Of a DNA stretch of 64,000 nt, positions 1 to 8,614 are shown one piece after another. A program made the translations under genes and the position numbers. The stretch is from Parvibaculum sp046297875. Lineage in GTDB: Bacteria; Pseudomonadota; Alphaproteobacteria; Parvibaculales; Parvibaculaceae. The notes below the pieces were generated by a model. The model saw only the letters and a program-made list of their open reading frames with translations. It did no database searches and had not been told where the DNA came from. Every line of letters begins with the position of its first letter. The first letter of the stretch is position 1. The stretch covers positions 70,430-134,429 of the forward strand of contig NZ_JBKBHD010000002.1 in NCBI RefSeq assembly GCF_046297875.1, given 5' to 3'.

Positions 1-1601
1 CTCTCGACCGCTTCTATGGCCGGGTTCTCGGATGGGCGCTCGGTGCGCGCTGGGTCGTTGTTCTTGTCGCCATATTCTCGCTGTTTCTTGCCGTCTTCGT
101 GGCGCGCACAATCCCGATGGCATTCGACTCGCGCGCCGACCGCGCGGAATTCCTCGCAACCGTGGAACTTCCTTTCGGTGCCGGGATGGAGGAGACGCGG
201 ATCGTCGCATCGCGCGTCGCCCATGCCATTTCAGGGGTCCGCGAGGTGAGGACGGTGTTCTACACCATCGGCTCCGATGCGCAGCAAAGCGTCAACAAGG
301 CCTCCTTTTATATTGGACTGACGGCGAAGGACGAACGCAAGGACAGCTTCATCCCGATCATGGATGAAACGCGCCTCGCCATGCAGCGCGCGGCGCCAGA
401 AGCCAAGCACATTTCGCTTGCCGATGTGCCCTGGATCTCCGGTGGCGGTTTTGCCGACTTCGCCATGATGTATGTGCTGCAGGGGCCGGACCTTGCGGTG
501 CTGGAGGAAAACGCCAATCACGTCGTCGCACGGATGCGGCAAAGCCCGCTCTTCGCCGACACCAAGACGAGTTACGACTCCGGCAAGCCGGAAGTGCAAG
601 TTCAGGTGGACCGGCGCCGCGCGGCCGATCTCGGCGTGCCGGTGCGCGCGCTTGCGGAAACGGTGCGTGCGACGGTGGGCGGCATGAAGGCGGGCAGCTT
701 CGAGGAGTTCGGTCAGCGATTCGACGTTCGCGTGCGGCTTGAGGAAAGCCAGCGCGACGACATTTCGAAGCTCTCTCTCATTCAGGTGCGGGCCGCGAAT
801 GGCAGCCTGATCGACATTTCCAATGTGGCGCGTTTCGATGTTGCCGAAGGTCCGGCACAGATCGAACGGCAGAACAGGGCGCGGCGCATCGCGATCCTTG
901 CAAACAACCCGGAAGGCGCAGCACTCGGGCCGGCTTCCGCCGAGGTGGAGAAATATCTAAACGAGCTCGAGCTGCCCGCCGGCTATTCATGGAGCGCGGA
1001 GGGCCGCTCCAAGCGGATGAAGGAAACGGGCGCCGCCATCGGCTTTGCCTTCATGCTTGCGCTCATTGCGCTCTACATGATCCTCGCCTCACAGTTCAAC
1101 AGCTTCGCCCAGCCTGCGATCATCATGCTGTCGGCGCCGCTCTCCTTCGCGGGCGCCTTCATCGCGCTGAAGATTTCCGGTCAGGAAATGACGATGTTCA
1201 GCCAGATCTCGCTGCTGGCCCTGATGGGGCTCGTGATGAAGAACGGCATCCTGCTCGTCGACTATACGAACCAGCTGCGCGAGGCGGGCGCCACGGCCCG
1301 CGAAGCCGCGCTGAAAGCAGGGCCTGTCCGCTTGCGCCCGGTGCTGATGACGCAGATCGCGACCATATGCGGCCTGATCCCGGTTGCCTTGTCGACCAGC
1401 CAGGGGGCCGAGTTCCGCAATGCCATGGGCATCCTCGTCATCGGCGGCCTCATCTCGTCCACTGCGCTCACGCTTGTCGTGGTGCCGGTCGCCTATACGC
1501 TGATGGAAGATGCACGCACCCGGATTGGCCGGATCGGCGGCGCTTTCCGGCGGATGGGGGCGAAACTCGGCGGCAAGGCGCCCGGCGCACCCGCGGAATA
1601 G
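1..1601 (+). CDS. RND-family efflux transporter, C-terminal part (cut by window start)
   Basis: The reading frame is open from base 3 and holds roughly the last half of an inner-membrane RND pump, the proton-driven component of a tripartite exporter or hydrophobe/heavy-metal exporter. The visible part starts at a transmembrane helix (WVVVLVAIFSLFLAVFVA), continues through the second periplasmic porter/docking domain (VQVDRRRAADLGVP, a typical RND stretch), and ends with the last membrane helices, including MKNGILLVDYTNQLREAG and the GLIPVALSTSQGAEFRNAMG region typical of the family. The C-terminus is a short basic tail. The proton-relay residues and the first porter domain lie outside the window, so the substrate class cannot be read. 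It ends 115 bases before the next gene, and I see no strong terminator in that gap. Confidence 0.9.
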   Translation, partial: LDRFYGRVLGWALGARWVVVLVAIFSLFLAVFVARTIPMAFDSRADRAEFLATVELPFGAGMEETRIVASRVAHAISGVREVRTVFYTIGSDAQQSVNKASFYIGLTAKDERKDSFIPIMDETRLAMQRAAPEAKHISLADVPWISGGGFADFAMMYVLQGPDLAVLEENANHVVARMRQSPLFADTKTSYDSGKPEVQVQVDRRRAADLGVPVRALAETVRATVGGMKAGSFEEFGQRFDVRVRLEESQRDDISKLSLIQVRAANGSLIDISNVARFDVAEGPAQIERQNRARRIAILANNPEGAALGPASAEVEKYLNELELPAGYSWSAEGRSKRMKETGAAIGFAFMLALIALYMILASQFNSFAQPAIIMLSAPLSFAGAFIALKISGQEMTMFSQISLLALMGLVMKNGILLVDYTNQLREAGATAREAALKAGPVRLRPVLMTQIATICGLIPVALSTSQGAEFRNAMGILVIGGLISSTALTLVVVPVAYTLMEDARTRIGRIGGAFRRMGAKLGGKAPGAPAE

Positions 1602-1716
1602 CGCCGATTTTCCGGCAGATCGCTCTAAATCAGCCGATTTCCTTAAGCGAATGCTTACCGCCTGAGGCGCATCATCCCACCCGGATTCACCTATTCGGGC
1701 GGAGGCTCCTCGTCAG

Positions 1717-2253
1717 ATGGCGAAAGCGCAGTTCCATAAAAACCAGCGGGTCTATGTGCGCCCGGTGGGCACCTGGGCGACGATCGAGCGGATCGTGCCG
1801 CAATGGGTGAAGGACATGGATGAGCCGCTGCGCATCCATTACGACGTCGGCCTTGGCCGCGACTTCGCCGCGAAGGAACTCGAAACCGAGGAAGTCGCCA
1901 CGCTTTCCCATCTCGATCCCGAGATGGAGGAATGGCATGTGGTGCGCGTCGCCAACAAGTGGCGGGGCGCGGATGAATGCGCCAATCATCCCATTCCAGG
2001 CACGCATCCCGTCGTCGTGACGGGCAGCCATGAAGGCGGCGGCTGGCGCGTGCCGGGCGTCGAATACGATCTCACGCCGGACCGCGTGGAATTGCAGGCC
2101 AAGGTGATCGCCGCCTCGCCCAAATTCCTCGTCCTCCTGCGCCGCCTTGCCGACTATGCGCGGCACAACCCGGAAAACCTGCCGGACGATGTCATGGCGA
2201 TCGCGAATGACGCCGATGCGATCGTGACCAGCATCATGGGCCCGGCCACGTAA
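1717..2253 (+). CDS. Conserved-looking hypothetical protein, 178 aa
   Basis: I do not recognise this protein. It is soluble by composition, with no signal peptide or membrane helix. The N-terminal 60 residues are rich in Val, Tyr and Trp and look like a small beta-barrel (FHKNQRVYVRPVGTWATIER, then DVGLGRDFAAKELETEEV). The middle carries HVVRVANKWRG and HPVVVTGSHEGGGWRVPGVE. The last 50 residues are helical (a LLRRLADYARHNPENLP stretch). The ATG at 1717 follows GGAGGCTCCTCGTCAG, so GGAGG supports the start. Its codon use matches its neighbours. It lies alone between the RND gene and pepN in the same direction. Confidence 0.75.
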   Translation: MAKAQFHKNQRVYVRPVGTWATIERIVPQWVKDMDEPLRIHYDVGLGRDFAAKELETEEVATLSHLDPEMEEWHVVRVANKWRGADECANHPIPGTHPVVVTGSHEGGGWRVPGVEYDLTPDRVELQAKVIAASPKFLVLLRRLADYARHNPENLPDDVMAIANDADAIVTSIMGPAT

Positions 2254-2346
2254 GGCACGCCGCCCCAATTCCGCCATTCCTCTCGCGAAAATGACGGCCT
2301 TGAGCTATCAAGACCGTACGCCTTTTTCCGTGAGTACCGAGCCGCC

Positions 2347-4998
2347 ATGCGCACCGACGACCCCCGCCCGATCCGCCTCAAGGACTATACGCCGCCCGCC
2401 TTTGCCATTGCCGAGGTGACGCTCGATATCGAGCTGGACCCGAAGGCGACGCGCGTCCATACGACACTGAAGATGGAACGGAATCCGCATTCGACGGACC
2501 GCGTGGCGCCCCTTGCACTCGACGGCGAGAAGCTGAAGCTTCTCGAAGTGAAGATCGATGGCGAGGTGCTGGGCAGGAACCGCTACAGCCTCAGCGACAC
2601 GCAGCTCCTGATCCATGAGGTGCCTGAAGGCGGTTTCACGCTCGAGACGGTTGCAACCTGCGCGCCGGAGGAGAACACGGCGCTCGAAGGGCTCTATCTC
2701 TCGAACGGCATCTATTGCACGCAATGCGAGGCGGAAGGCTTCCGCCGCATCACCTATTATCCGGACCGGCCGGACGTGATGTCCGTTTTCCGGACGCGCA
2801 TCACCGGCGACCGCAAGGCAACGCCCGTGCTGCTGTCGAACGGAAATCCGGTGAAAAGCGGCAAGACGAAAGACGGGCGGCATTTCGTCGAGTGGCACGA
2901 CCCCTTCCCCAAGCCCTCCTATCTCTTCGCGCTTGTGGCTGGCGATCTCGCGCAGGTCGAAGACCGCTTCACCACCATGTCCGGCCGCGAAGTGACGCTT
3001 CGCATCTTCGTCGAAAAGGGCAACGAGGATCGCTGCGCCTATGCGATGGAAGCACTGAAGCGCGCCATGAAATGGGACGAGGAACGCTTCGGCCGCGAAT
3101 ACGATCTCGACATCTTCATGATTGTCGCGGTGAGCGCCTTCAACATGGGCGCGATGGAAAACAAGGGCCTCAACGTCTTCAACGACAAGTACATCCTCGC
3201 GCGGCCAGATACGGCGACGGATGCCGACTATGCCGCGATCGAGGCGATCATCGCGCATGAATATTTCCACAACTGGACGGGCAACCGCATCACCTGCCGC
3301 GACTGGTTCCAGCTTTGCCTGAAGGAAGGGCTGACCGTCTTCCGCGATCAGGAATTCACGAGCGATATGCGCTCGCGCGCTGTGAAGCGGATTTCCGATG
3401 TGCGGCTCCTGCGCGCCCACCAGTTCCCGGAGGATGGCGGGCCGCTTGCCCATCCTGTGCGGCCGGACAGCTATATCGAGATCAATAATTTCTATACGGC
3501 GACCGTCTACGAGAAGGGCGCCGAGCTTTGCCGCATGATCCACACCATGGCGGGCCCCAAGCGCTTCCGCAAAGGCATGGATCTCTATTTCGAACGGCAT
3601 GACGGCGAAGCAGCGACGGTGGAGAATTTCCTCGATGCGTTGGCCGAAGGCGCCAAGCTCGATCTGTCGCAGTTCAAGCGCTGGTACGAGCAGTCGGGCA
3701 CGCCGGAAGTACTTGCCTCCGGCCGCTACGACGCGGCGCGCAAGACCTATACGCTGAAAATGAGCCAGGTCTGCCAGCCGACGCCGGGCCAGCGCGTGAA
3801 ACAGCCCTATCATGTTCCGGTCGCCATCGGCCTTGTCGGACCGGATGGCAAGGACATGCCGCTGACGCTTGACGGCGAGGAGAAACCCGGCGCGAAAACG
3901 CGCGTGCTGCATCTGACCGAGCGCGAGGCGACATGGCGCTTCCGCGATGTGAAGGAAAAGCCGGTGCCGTCGCTGCTGCGCGGCTTTACGGCGCCTGTGA
4001 AGCTCAATGCCAATCTCAAGGAGCGCGATTTCGTGTTTCTGATGCGCCATGACAGCGACAGCTTCAACCGCTGGGAAGCGGCGCAGCGCTATGCGACAGG
4101 ACTGCTTGCCGGCATGGTGGAGACGGTGAAGGCGGGCGGCAGTCCCCGCAAGGGCACCGGCTTTGCCGGGATGGTGCGCGACATCCTGCGCGCGAAGAAA
4201 ACCGATCCGGAATTTGCGGCACAGATCGTTCTCCTTCCGAGCGAGCAGGCGCTTGCCCAGATCATCGGCAAGGATGTCGATGTCGACGCCATTCACGACG
4301 CTCGCGAGATTCTGCGCGTATCGATCGCCGTGGAGGCAAAGGATGCGCTTCTCGATTGCTACAACCGCATGGAAGTGAAAGCGGCCTACAGCCCCGATGC
4401 CGAGCAGGCGGGGCGGCGCGCCTTGCGCAACACCTGTCTTGCCTATCTGGCCGCCGCACCGGATGGCGATGGCGTAGCGCTGGCAGCGGAGCAATTCCGC
4501 CGGGCCGACAACATGACGGACAAGATCGCCGCGATCACCGTGCTTTCCAACATCGACTGCAGTGAACGCGAGGAAGCGCTCGCCGCCTTCCACGACCAAT
4601 GGAAGAGCGATCATCTCGTCATGGACAAGTGGTTCACCATTCAGGCGCTCTCCTATCTTCCCGGCACGCTTGCCGAAGTGAAGCGCCTCACGGGCCATCC
4701 CGCTTTCACCATGAAGAACCCGAACAAGGTGCGCTCGCTGATCGGCAGCTTCGCCAATGCGAACCAGCTTCGGTTTCATGACGCGAAGGGCGCGGGCTAT
4801 CGCTTCGTCGCTGACAAGGTGCTGGAACTCGACAGACTCAATCCGCAGGTCGCCGCGCGCATGCTCGGTGCCTTCAAGAGCTGGCGGCAGATGGAGCCGA
4901 AACGCCGCAAGCTCATGCAGGCCGAGCTGAAACGGATCGTGGGGGTAGAGGGCCTCTCGCGCGATGTTTTCGAGATCGCCAGCAAAACGCTCGCCTGA
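2347..4998 (+). CDS. pepN: Aminopeptidase N (M1 zinc metallopeptidase)
   Basis: This 883-residue protein has the length of proteobacterial PepN, a cytoplasmic aminopeptidase that removes N-terminal residues during peptide turnover. The exopeptidase motif GAMEN is at residues 268-272. The zinc motif HEYFH is at 304-308, with the third zinc ligand Glu327 in LCLKEGLTVFRDQEF. After the catalytic domain come the beta domain and the long alpha-helical C-terminal domain, which ends with a typical MLGAFKSWRQMEPKRRKLM stretch. No signal peptide is present, in keeping with a cytoplasmic enzyme. The start ATG at 2347 (MRTDDPRPIRLKDY) matches the usual PepN N-terminus. Confidence 0.97.
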   Translation: MRTDDPRPIRLKDYTPPAFAIAEVTLDIELDPKATRVHTTLKMERNPHSTDRVAPLALDGEKLKLLEVKIDGEVLGRNRYSLSDTQLLIHEVPEGGFTLETVATCAPEENTALEGLYLSNGIYCTQCEAEGFRRITYYPDRPDVMSVFRTRITGDRKATPVLLSNGNPVKSGKTKDGRHFVEWHDPFPKPSYLFALVAGDLAQVEDRFTTMSGREVTLRIFVEKGNEDRCAYAMEALKRAMKWDEERFGREYDLDIFMIVAVSAFNMGAMENKGLNVFNDKYILARPDTATDADYAAIEAIIAHEYFHNWTGNRITCRDWFQLCLKEGLTVFRDQEFTSDMRSRAVKRISDVRLLRAHQFPEDGGPLAHPVRPDSYIEINNFYTATVYEKGAELCRMIHTMAGPKRFRKGMDLYFERHDGEAATVENFLDALAEGAKLDLSQFKRWYEQSGTPEVLASGRYDAARKTYTLKMSQVCQPTPGQRVKQPYHVPVAIGLVGPDGKDMPLTLDGEEKPGAKTRVLHLTEREATWRFRDVKEKPVPSLLRGFTAPVKLNANLKERDFVFLMRHDSDSFNRWEAAQRYATGLLAGMVETVKAGGSPRKGTGFAGMVRDILRAKKTDPEFAAQIVLLPSEQALAQIIGKDVDVDAIHDAREILRVSIAVEAKDALLDCYNRMEVKAAYSPDAEQAGRRALRNTCLAYLAAAPDGDGVALAAEQFRRADNMTDKIAAITVLSNIDCSEREEALAAFHDQWKSDHLVMDKWFTIQALSYLPGTLAEVKRLTGHPAFTMKNPNKVRSLIGSFANANQLRFHDAKGAGYRFVADKVLELDRLNPQVAARMLGAFKSWRQMEPKRRKLMQAELKRIVGVEGLSRDVFEIASKTLA

Positions 4999-5000
4999 GC

Positions 5001-5017
5001 CGTCCCGCCGCGGGACG
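5001..5017 (+). terminator. Short GC hairpin after pepN
   Basis: Two bases after the pepN stop codon there is a 7-base-pair stem (CGTCCCG / CGGGACG) with a 3-base loop. It is placed like a terminator but has no U-tract (GAAACGG follows), so it is at best a weak or Rho-assisted terminator or an mRNA 3'-end stabiliser. Confidence 0.35.
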
Positions 5018-5106
5018 AAACGGCCGATGGCAGTTAACCCTCTCTTCAGGTTAACCGCTTATTAGGAGTGAATCGGGCCGTTCCCGGTGAGTCCCGTTTG
5101 CATCGG

Positions 5107-5122
5107 TTAACAAAAAGTTAAC
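5107..5122 (+). promoter_or_regulatory. Perfect CtrA binding box upstream of the PAS histidine kinase
   Basis: The sequence TTAA-CAAAAAG-TTAAC matches the full alphaproteobacterial CtrA consensus (TTAA-N7-TTAAC) with no mismatch. Two further TTAAC/GTTAA half-sites, 13 bases apart, lie about 70 bases upstream near 5035-5065. The box lies between the pepN stop and the kinase gene, so the kinase is the likely target. CtrA is the cell-cycle master regulator, and PleC/DivJ-type kinases control it through DivK. The motif is seen directly; the regulation is inferred. Confidence 0.65.
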
Positions 5123-5295
5123 GCCAGCTATGGACAGCGGGACTCCAAGGCCGAATCATCGTTTCAAGCGCGGTGATTCGTTTCGGCCATGATTGGCGCC
5201 ACATATCTATTCGGGTGTGGCGCATGGTAGGGTACGAGACGGCGCCGCAGGTGAGTAACAAACGGGGCCATAGCCCGGAGCGGACGGACGAGCGC

Positions 5296-7155
5296 ATGAG
5301 CGATGCGACGACGACACGCGAGGACGCAGCCAGGTGGCAGGAAGCCGCGGCGCCGAAGCGGCGCGCACTGCCTGCCGGACTTCTGCCGCGCCTTGCCCTT
5401 GGCCTTTCCGCGGTTGCGCTCGGCGCGCTGAATGTCGCGCTCTTCTCGCAGGACGGATTCTCGCGGGCGCTCGCCTTCTCGTCGCTGCTTTCGGGCGGCT
5501 ATATCATCATCGCCTATATGCTGGTGCGGCTGCGCGAGTCGAAGCTCGATGCGGAAGCGGCCCTTGTCGAGAACCAGCACCGGTTCGACATGGCCTTTGC
5601 CGGCGCACGTTGCGGCATCTGGGACTGGGATATCAGCGAAAACCGGATTTACTGGTCATCCGCCATGTTCGACATGGTGGGGCTGAAGCAGCCGTCGAAG
5701 CGGTTGTCGTCTGCCGAGATCAAGGTGCTCGCCCATCCCGACGACGCGGACGCGATCGACGAGATTGCCAATGCCGTCAACCGGCCTTCCCGCTCCTACG
5801 ACACCACGTTCCGTCTGCGCCATGCAGATGGAAGCTGGGTCTGGATGCATGCCAAGGGCCAGGTCTGGAGCGGCGGCCGCTCGGCCGGGTTCCGGCGCAG
5901 CGGTGCATCGGCGCTGCAGGCGGGCGACCGGCTTGTCGGCATCACCATCGACATTACCGAACAGAAGCTCGCCGAAGAGCGTGTGTCGGAAGCGAATGAG
6001 CGGCTGCGCGACGCCATCGAAAGCGTCGGCGAGGCATTCGTGCTCTGGGATGCGGAGGGGCGCCTCGTCACGGCGAACAGCAAGTTCAGCGAATTCCTCA
6101 ATATTCAGGAACCCGAGGCAGGCACATCGCGCGGTGCGCTGATGGCGCGGGCCGGCATCGGCGAAGCCTGGCCGGTCGCGAGCGAAAGCGGAGGCGATCA
6201 GGCCGTCACCGAAATCCGCCTGCCCGGCGGGCGCTGGCTGCAGATCAGCGAACGGCGGACGAAGAATGGCGGTCATGTGAATGTCGGCACCGACATCACC
6301 GGCATCAAGGAACAGGAAGCGGCGCTGACCGACAACAAGCTCGCGCTCGAAAAGACGGTGCGCGACCTCGAGGCATCGCGGCGGAAGCTGCAGGAACAGG
6401 CGCGTCAGCTCGTCGATCTCGCCGAGAAATACGCTTCCGAAAAGACGCGCGCCGAAGCGGCGAACCGATCCAAATCGGAGTTCCTCGCCAATATGAGCCA
6501 TGAGCTTCGCACGCCGCTCAACGCAATTATCGGCTTCTCGGAAATCATGGGCTCGGGCCTCTTCGGCGAACTCGGTTCGCCGAAATACAAGGAATATGCT
6601 TCCGATATTCATGCGAGCGGGACGCATCTGCTTGAACTCATCAACGACATTCTCGACATGTCGAAGATCGAGGCGGGCCGCATGACGCTCGAAACGCAGG
6701 AACTCGACGTGGCCGAGGTCGTGGACGAGTCGCTCCGCCTCGTTTCCGGCCGCGCCGAACTTGCAAGCGTGAAGGTCGAGAACCTGCTGCCTGCGCTTCC
6801 GGCCGTGAATGCCGACAAGCGCGCCGTGAAGCAGGTGCTGCTCAACCTCCTGTCAAACGCGGTGAAGTTCACGCCGGCCGGCGGATCGATCTATCTCAAG
6901 GGTGCGACGAAGGATGGCATCGTCACCATCGCCGTCGAGGATACCGGCATCGGCATCCCGGCAAGCGCCTTGCCGAAGATCGGCCGGCCCTTCGAACAGG
7001 TGGAAAGCCAGCACTCGAAGTCGCACAAGGGCACGGGCCTCGGCCTCGCCCTCTCCCGTTCGCTCGTGGAACTTCATGGCGGTACACTCACCATCGAGAG
7101 CACCGAGGGTGTCGGCACGACGGTGAGTTTCACGCTGCCTGTGGCGGCAGCCTAA
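5296..7155 (+). CDS. PAS-domain hybrid-less sensor histidine kinase, PleC/DivJ type
   Basis: This is a membrane-anchored histidine kinase. Two hydrophobic segments lie near the N-terminus (GLLPRLALGLSAVALGALNV and a SSLLSGGYIIIAYMLV stretch). Two PAS domains follow, the first with the CGIWDWDI and GITIDITEQKLAEE signatures and the second with SVGEAFVLWDAEGRLV. A coiled coil leads to HisKA with phospho-acceptor His402 in MSHELRTPLNAIIGFSE. The ATPase domain has N (LLNLLSNAVKFTP), G1 (VEDTGIGIP), and G2 (GTGLGLALSRSLVE) boxes. The DHp sequence, with LFGELGSPKYKEYASDIH, is of the PleC/DivJ/PdhS type that acts on DivK/PleD. The start is uncertain: ATG 5296 is used here, but ATG 5224 and GTG 5173 are in frame and none has a clear ribosome site. 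A CtrA box precedes it. It overlaps the convergent puuA-like gene by 4 bases. Confidence 0.88.
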   Translation: MSDATTTREDAARWQEAAAPKRRALPAGLLPRLALGLSAVALGALNVALFSQDGFSRALAFSSLLSGGYIIIAYMLVRLRESKLDAEAALVENQHRFDMAFAGARCGIWDWDISENRIYWSSAMFDMVGLKQPSKRLSSAEIKVLAHPDDADAIDEIANAVNRPSRSYDTTFRLRHADGSWVWMHAKGQVWSGGRSAGFRRSGASALQAGDRLVGITIDITEQKLAEERVSEANERLRDAIESVGEAFVLWDAEGRLVTANSKFSEFLNIQEPEAGTSRGALMARAGIGEAWPVASESGGDQAVTEIRLPGGRWLQISERRTKNGGHVNVGTDITGIKEQEAALTDNKLALEKTVRDLEASRRKLQEQARQLVDLAEKYASEKTRAEAANRSKSEFLANMSHELRTPLNAIIGFSEIMGSGLFGELGSPKYKEYASDIHASGTHLLELINDILDMSKIEAGRMTLETQELDVAEVVDESLRLVSGRAELASVKVENLLPALPAVNADKRAVKQVLLNLLSNAVKFTPAGGSIYLKGATKDGIVTIAVEDTGIGIPASALPKIGRPFEQVESQHSKSHKGTGLGLALSRSLVELHGGTLTIESTEGVGTTVSFTLPVAAA

Positions 7156-8537
7156 AGATACCAGTCATATTCCAGCGGCGAGATGGCGCGCTGGAACTTG
7201 TCGAATTCGAGCATCTTGGTTTCGGCATAGACGTCGACATAGAGATGGCCGAGATATTCCCGCATCACTTCTGAATTCCGGAACCGCTTCAGCGCGCTTG
7301 GCAGGTAGAAGGGGATGCTCTCGTCCATGTTCTCGCAGGCATTGCCTTCCGCCGGCTCGCCCGGGTCGATCTCGTTCACGATGCCGTGGTGAATACCGGC
7401 CAGGATCGCGGCGAGCACCAGATAGGGATTGGCATCCGCGCCCGTAACGCGATGCTCGATACGGCGCGAATCCGGCGAACCATTCGGCACGCGGAACGCG
7501 ACGGATCGGTTATTGTATCCCCAACTTCCGTTCACCGGCACGAAAAGATTGGGCCCGAAGCGGCGGTATGAATTGATGTTCGGCGCGAATATCGCCATGG
7601 CGTCCGGCAGCGTCGTCTGCAAACCGCCGATCGCGTGGCGCAGCCGGGCCGAACCTTCGTCTGTTCCATCGTCGAAGATGTTGTTGCCCTTCTCGTCCAG
7701 CACCGAGCAATGGACATGCATGCCGTTGCCCGTCTGGTTGACGAAGGGTTTGGCCATGAAACTCGCGAGAAAGTTGTGCTTGCGGGCCACGGCGCCGATC
7801 AGGTGCCGCAGCATGATCGCGTGATCGCCTGCAATCACGACATCATCCTCATGCTTGAGGTTGATTTCGTACTGGCCGGGGGCGAATTCCGCCGTTGCTC
7901 CCGATGCAGGCACGCCCTGCCCCGCCGCCGCTTCGTCTATTTCCTTCAGCAGCGACATGAAGCCATCGAGCTCGGTAATGCCATAGACCTCATGCGCTGT
8001 CTCGCGCGCGCCGGTCGCCGGATTGATGGGAGGCTGGGGCCTGCCCTTCCGGTCCAGCTCCTTGTCGAGCAGGTAGAACTCGAACTCGCAGGCAACGGTT
8101 GCACGCAGTCCGATCCCGGACAGCTTGTTCGCGACATTGGCAAGAATATTTCGCGGCTCAAGCATATGCGGCGCGCCGTCATTGTCGAGCATGGTCATAA
8201 GAACCTGCGCCTGCTTCATCGAGGCCCAGGGAACGGGAACGATGGAACCGGCAACAGGCCGCGACTGCCGGTCCGGGTCGCCGTCGGAGAAGCCCATGCC
8301 GAGCACGTCTTCGTTGACGCCGGTCACATCGAAAAAATAGATCGATTGCGGCATCTGCACGCCGGAGGTGAAAACCTTGTCGGCCTCTTCGGAGGGAAAG
8401 CGCTTGCCGCGGACAGTGCCGCACATGTCGACGAACACAGCGTCGAGATAGTCGATTTCGCCATTCTCGGCGAGGAAGGCGTTGAACTCGCCAAGCGTGG
8501 CCCAGCCCTTCGGTCCCTGTCTTTCCCGATCGCTCAT
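7152..8537 (-). CDS. puuA: Glutamine synthetase family protein, gamma-glutamylputrescine synthetase-like
   Basis: This 461-residue enzyme belongs to the glutamine synthetase family. It has the N-terminal beta-grasp part (DAVFVDMCGTVRGKRFP) and a catalytic domain with the metal/glutamate residues in CEFEFYLLD and GATAEFAPGQYEINL. It also has the HVHCSVLDEKGNNIF motif and the NINSYRRFGPNLFVP / NNRSVAFRVPNG active-site blocks. The DKLIxxDV-type adenylylation loop of GlnA is not obvious. Family resemblance and the adjacent PuuB-like oxidase point to gamma-glutamylation of putrescine or a similar amine. The ATG at 8537 has CAGGAAATC just before it, while ATG 8549 (MQEI) is an in-frame alternative. 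It follows the puuB-like gene by about 77 bases on the same strand, so the two are probably co-transcribed. Confidence 0.85.
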   Translation of the reverse strand: MSDRERQGPKGWATLGEFNAFLAENGEIDYLDAVFVDMCGTVRGKRFPSEEADKVFTSGVQMPQSIYFFDVTGVNEDVLGMGFSDGDPDRQSRPVAGSIVPVPWASMKQAQVLMTMLDNDGAPHMLEPRNILANVANKLSGIGLRATVACEFEFYLLDKELDRKGRPQPPINPATGARETAHEVYGITELDGFMSLLKEIDEAAAGQGVPASGATAEFAPGQYEINLKHEDDVVIAGDHAIMLRHLIGAVARKHNFLASFMAKPFVNQTGNGMHVHCSVLDEKGNNIFDDGTDEGSARLRHAIGGLQTTLPDAMAIFAPNINSYRRFGPNLFVPVNGSWGYNNRSVAFRVPNGSPDSRRIEHRVTGADANPYLVLAAILAGIHHGIVNEIDPGEPAEGNACENMDESIPFYLPSALKRFRNSEVMREYLGHLYVDVYAETKMLEFDKFQRAISPLEYDWYL

Positions 8538-8614
8538 GATTTCCTGCATGTCTAGTACGCGCAATCCACACCGGCGGGGACACCCCCGCCCGCGTTCGAA
8601 ACTGCTGTCGCGCC

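Noticed and set aside
1643..1657. Possible CtrA box upstream of the 178-residue gene (TTAA-N7-CTTA)
   Set aside because: It has a mismatch in the second half; such near-matches are frequent by chance.
2308..4779. An open frame of 823 codons opposite pepN
   Set aside because: It is the antisense shadow of a well-supported gene; GC-rich codon use keeps the opposite frame open. Its translation is rich in Arg, His and Ala and has no known domain.
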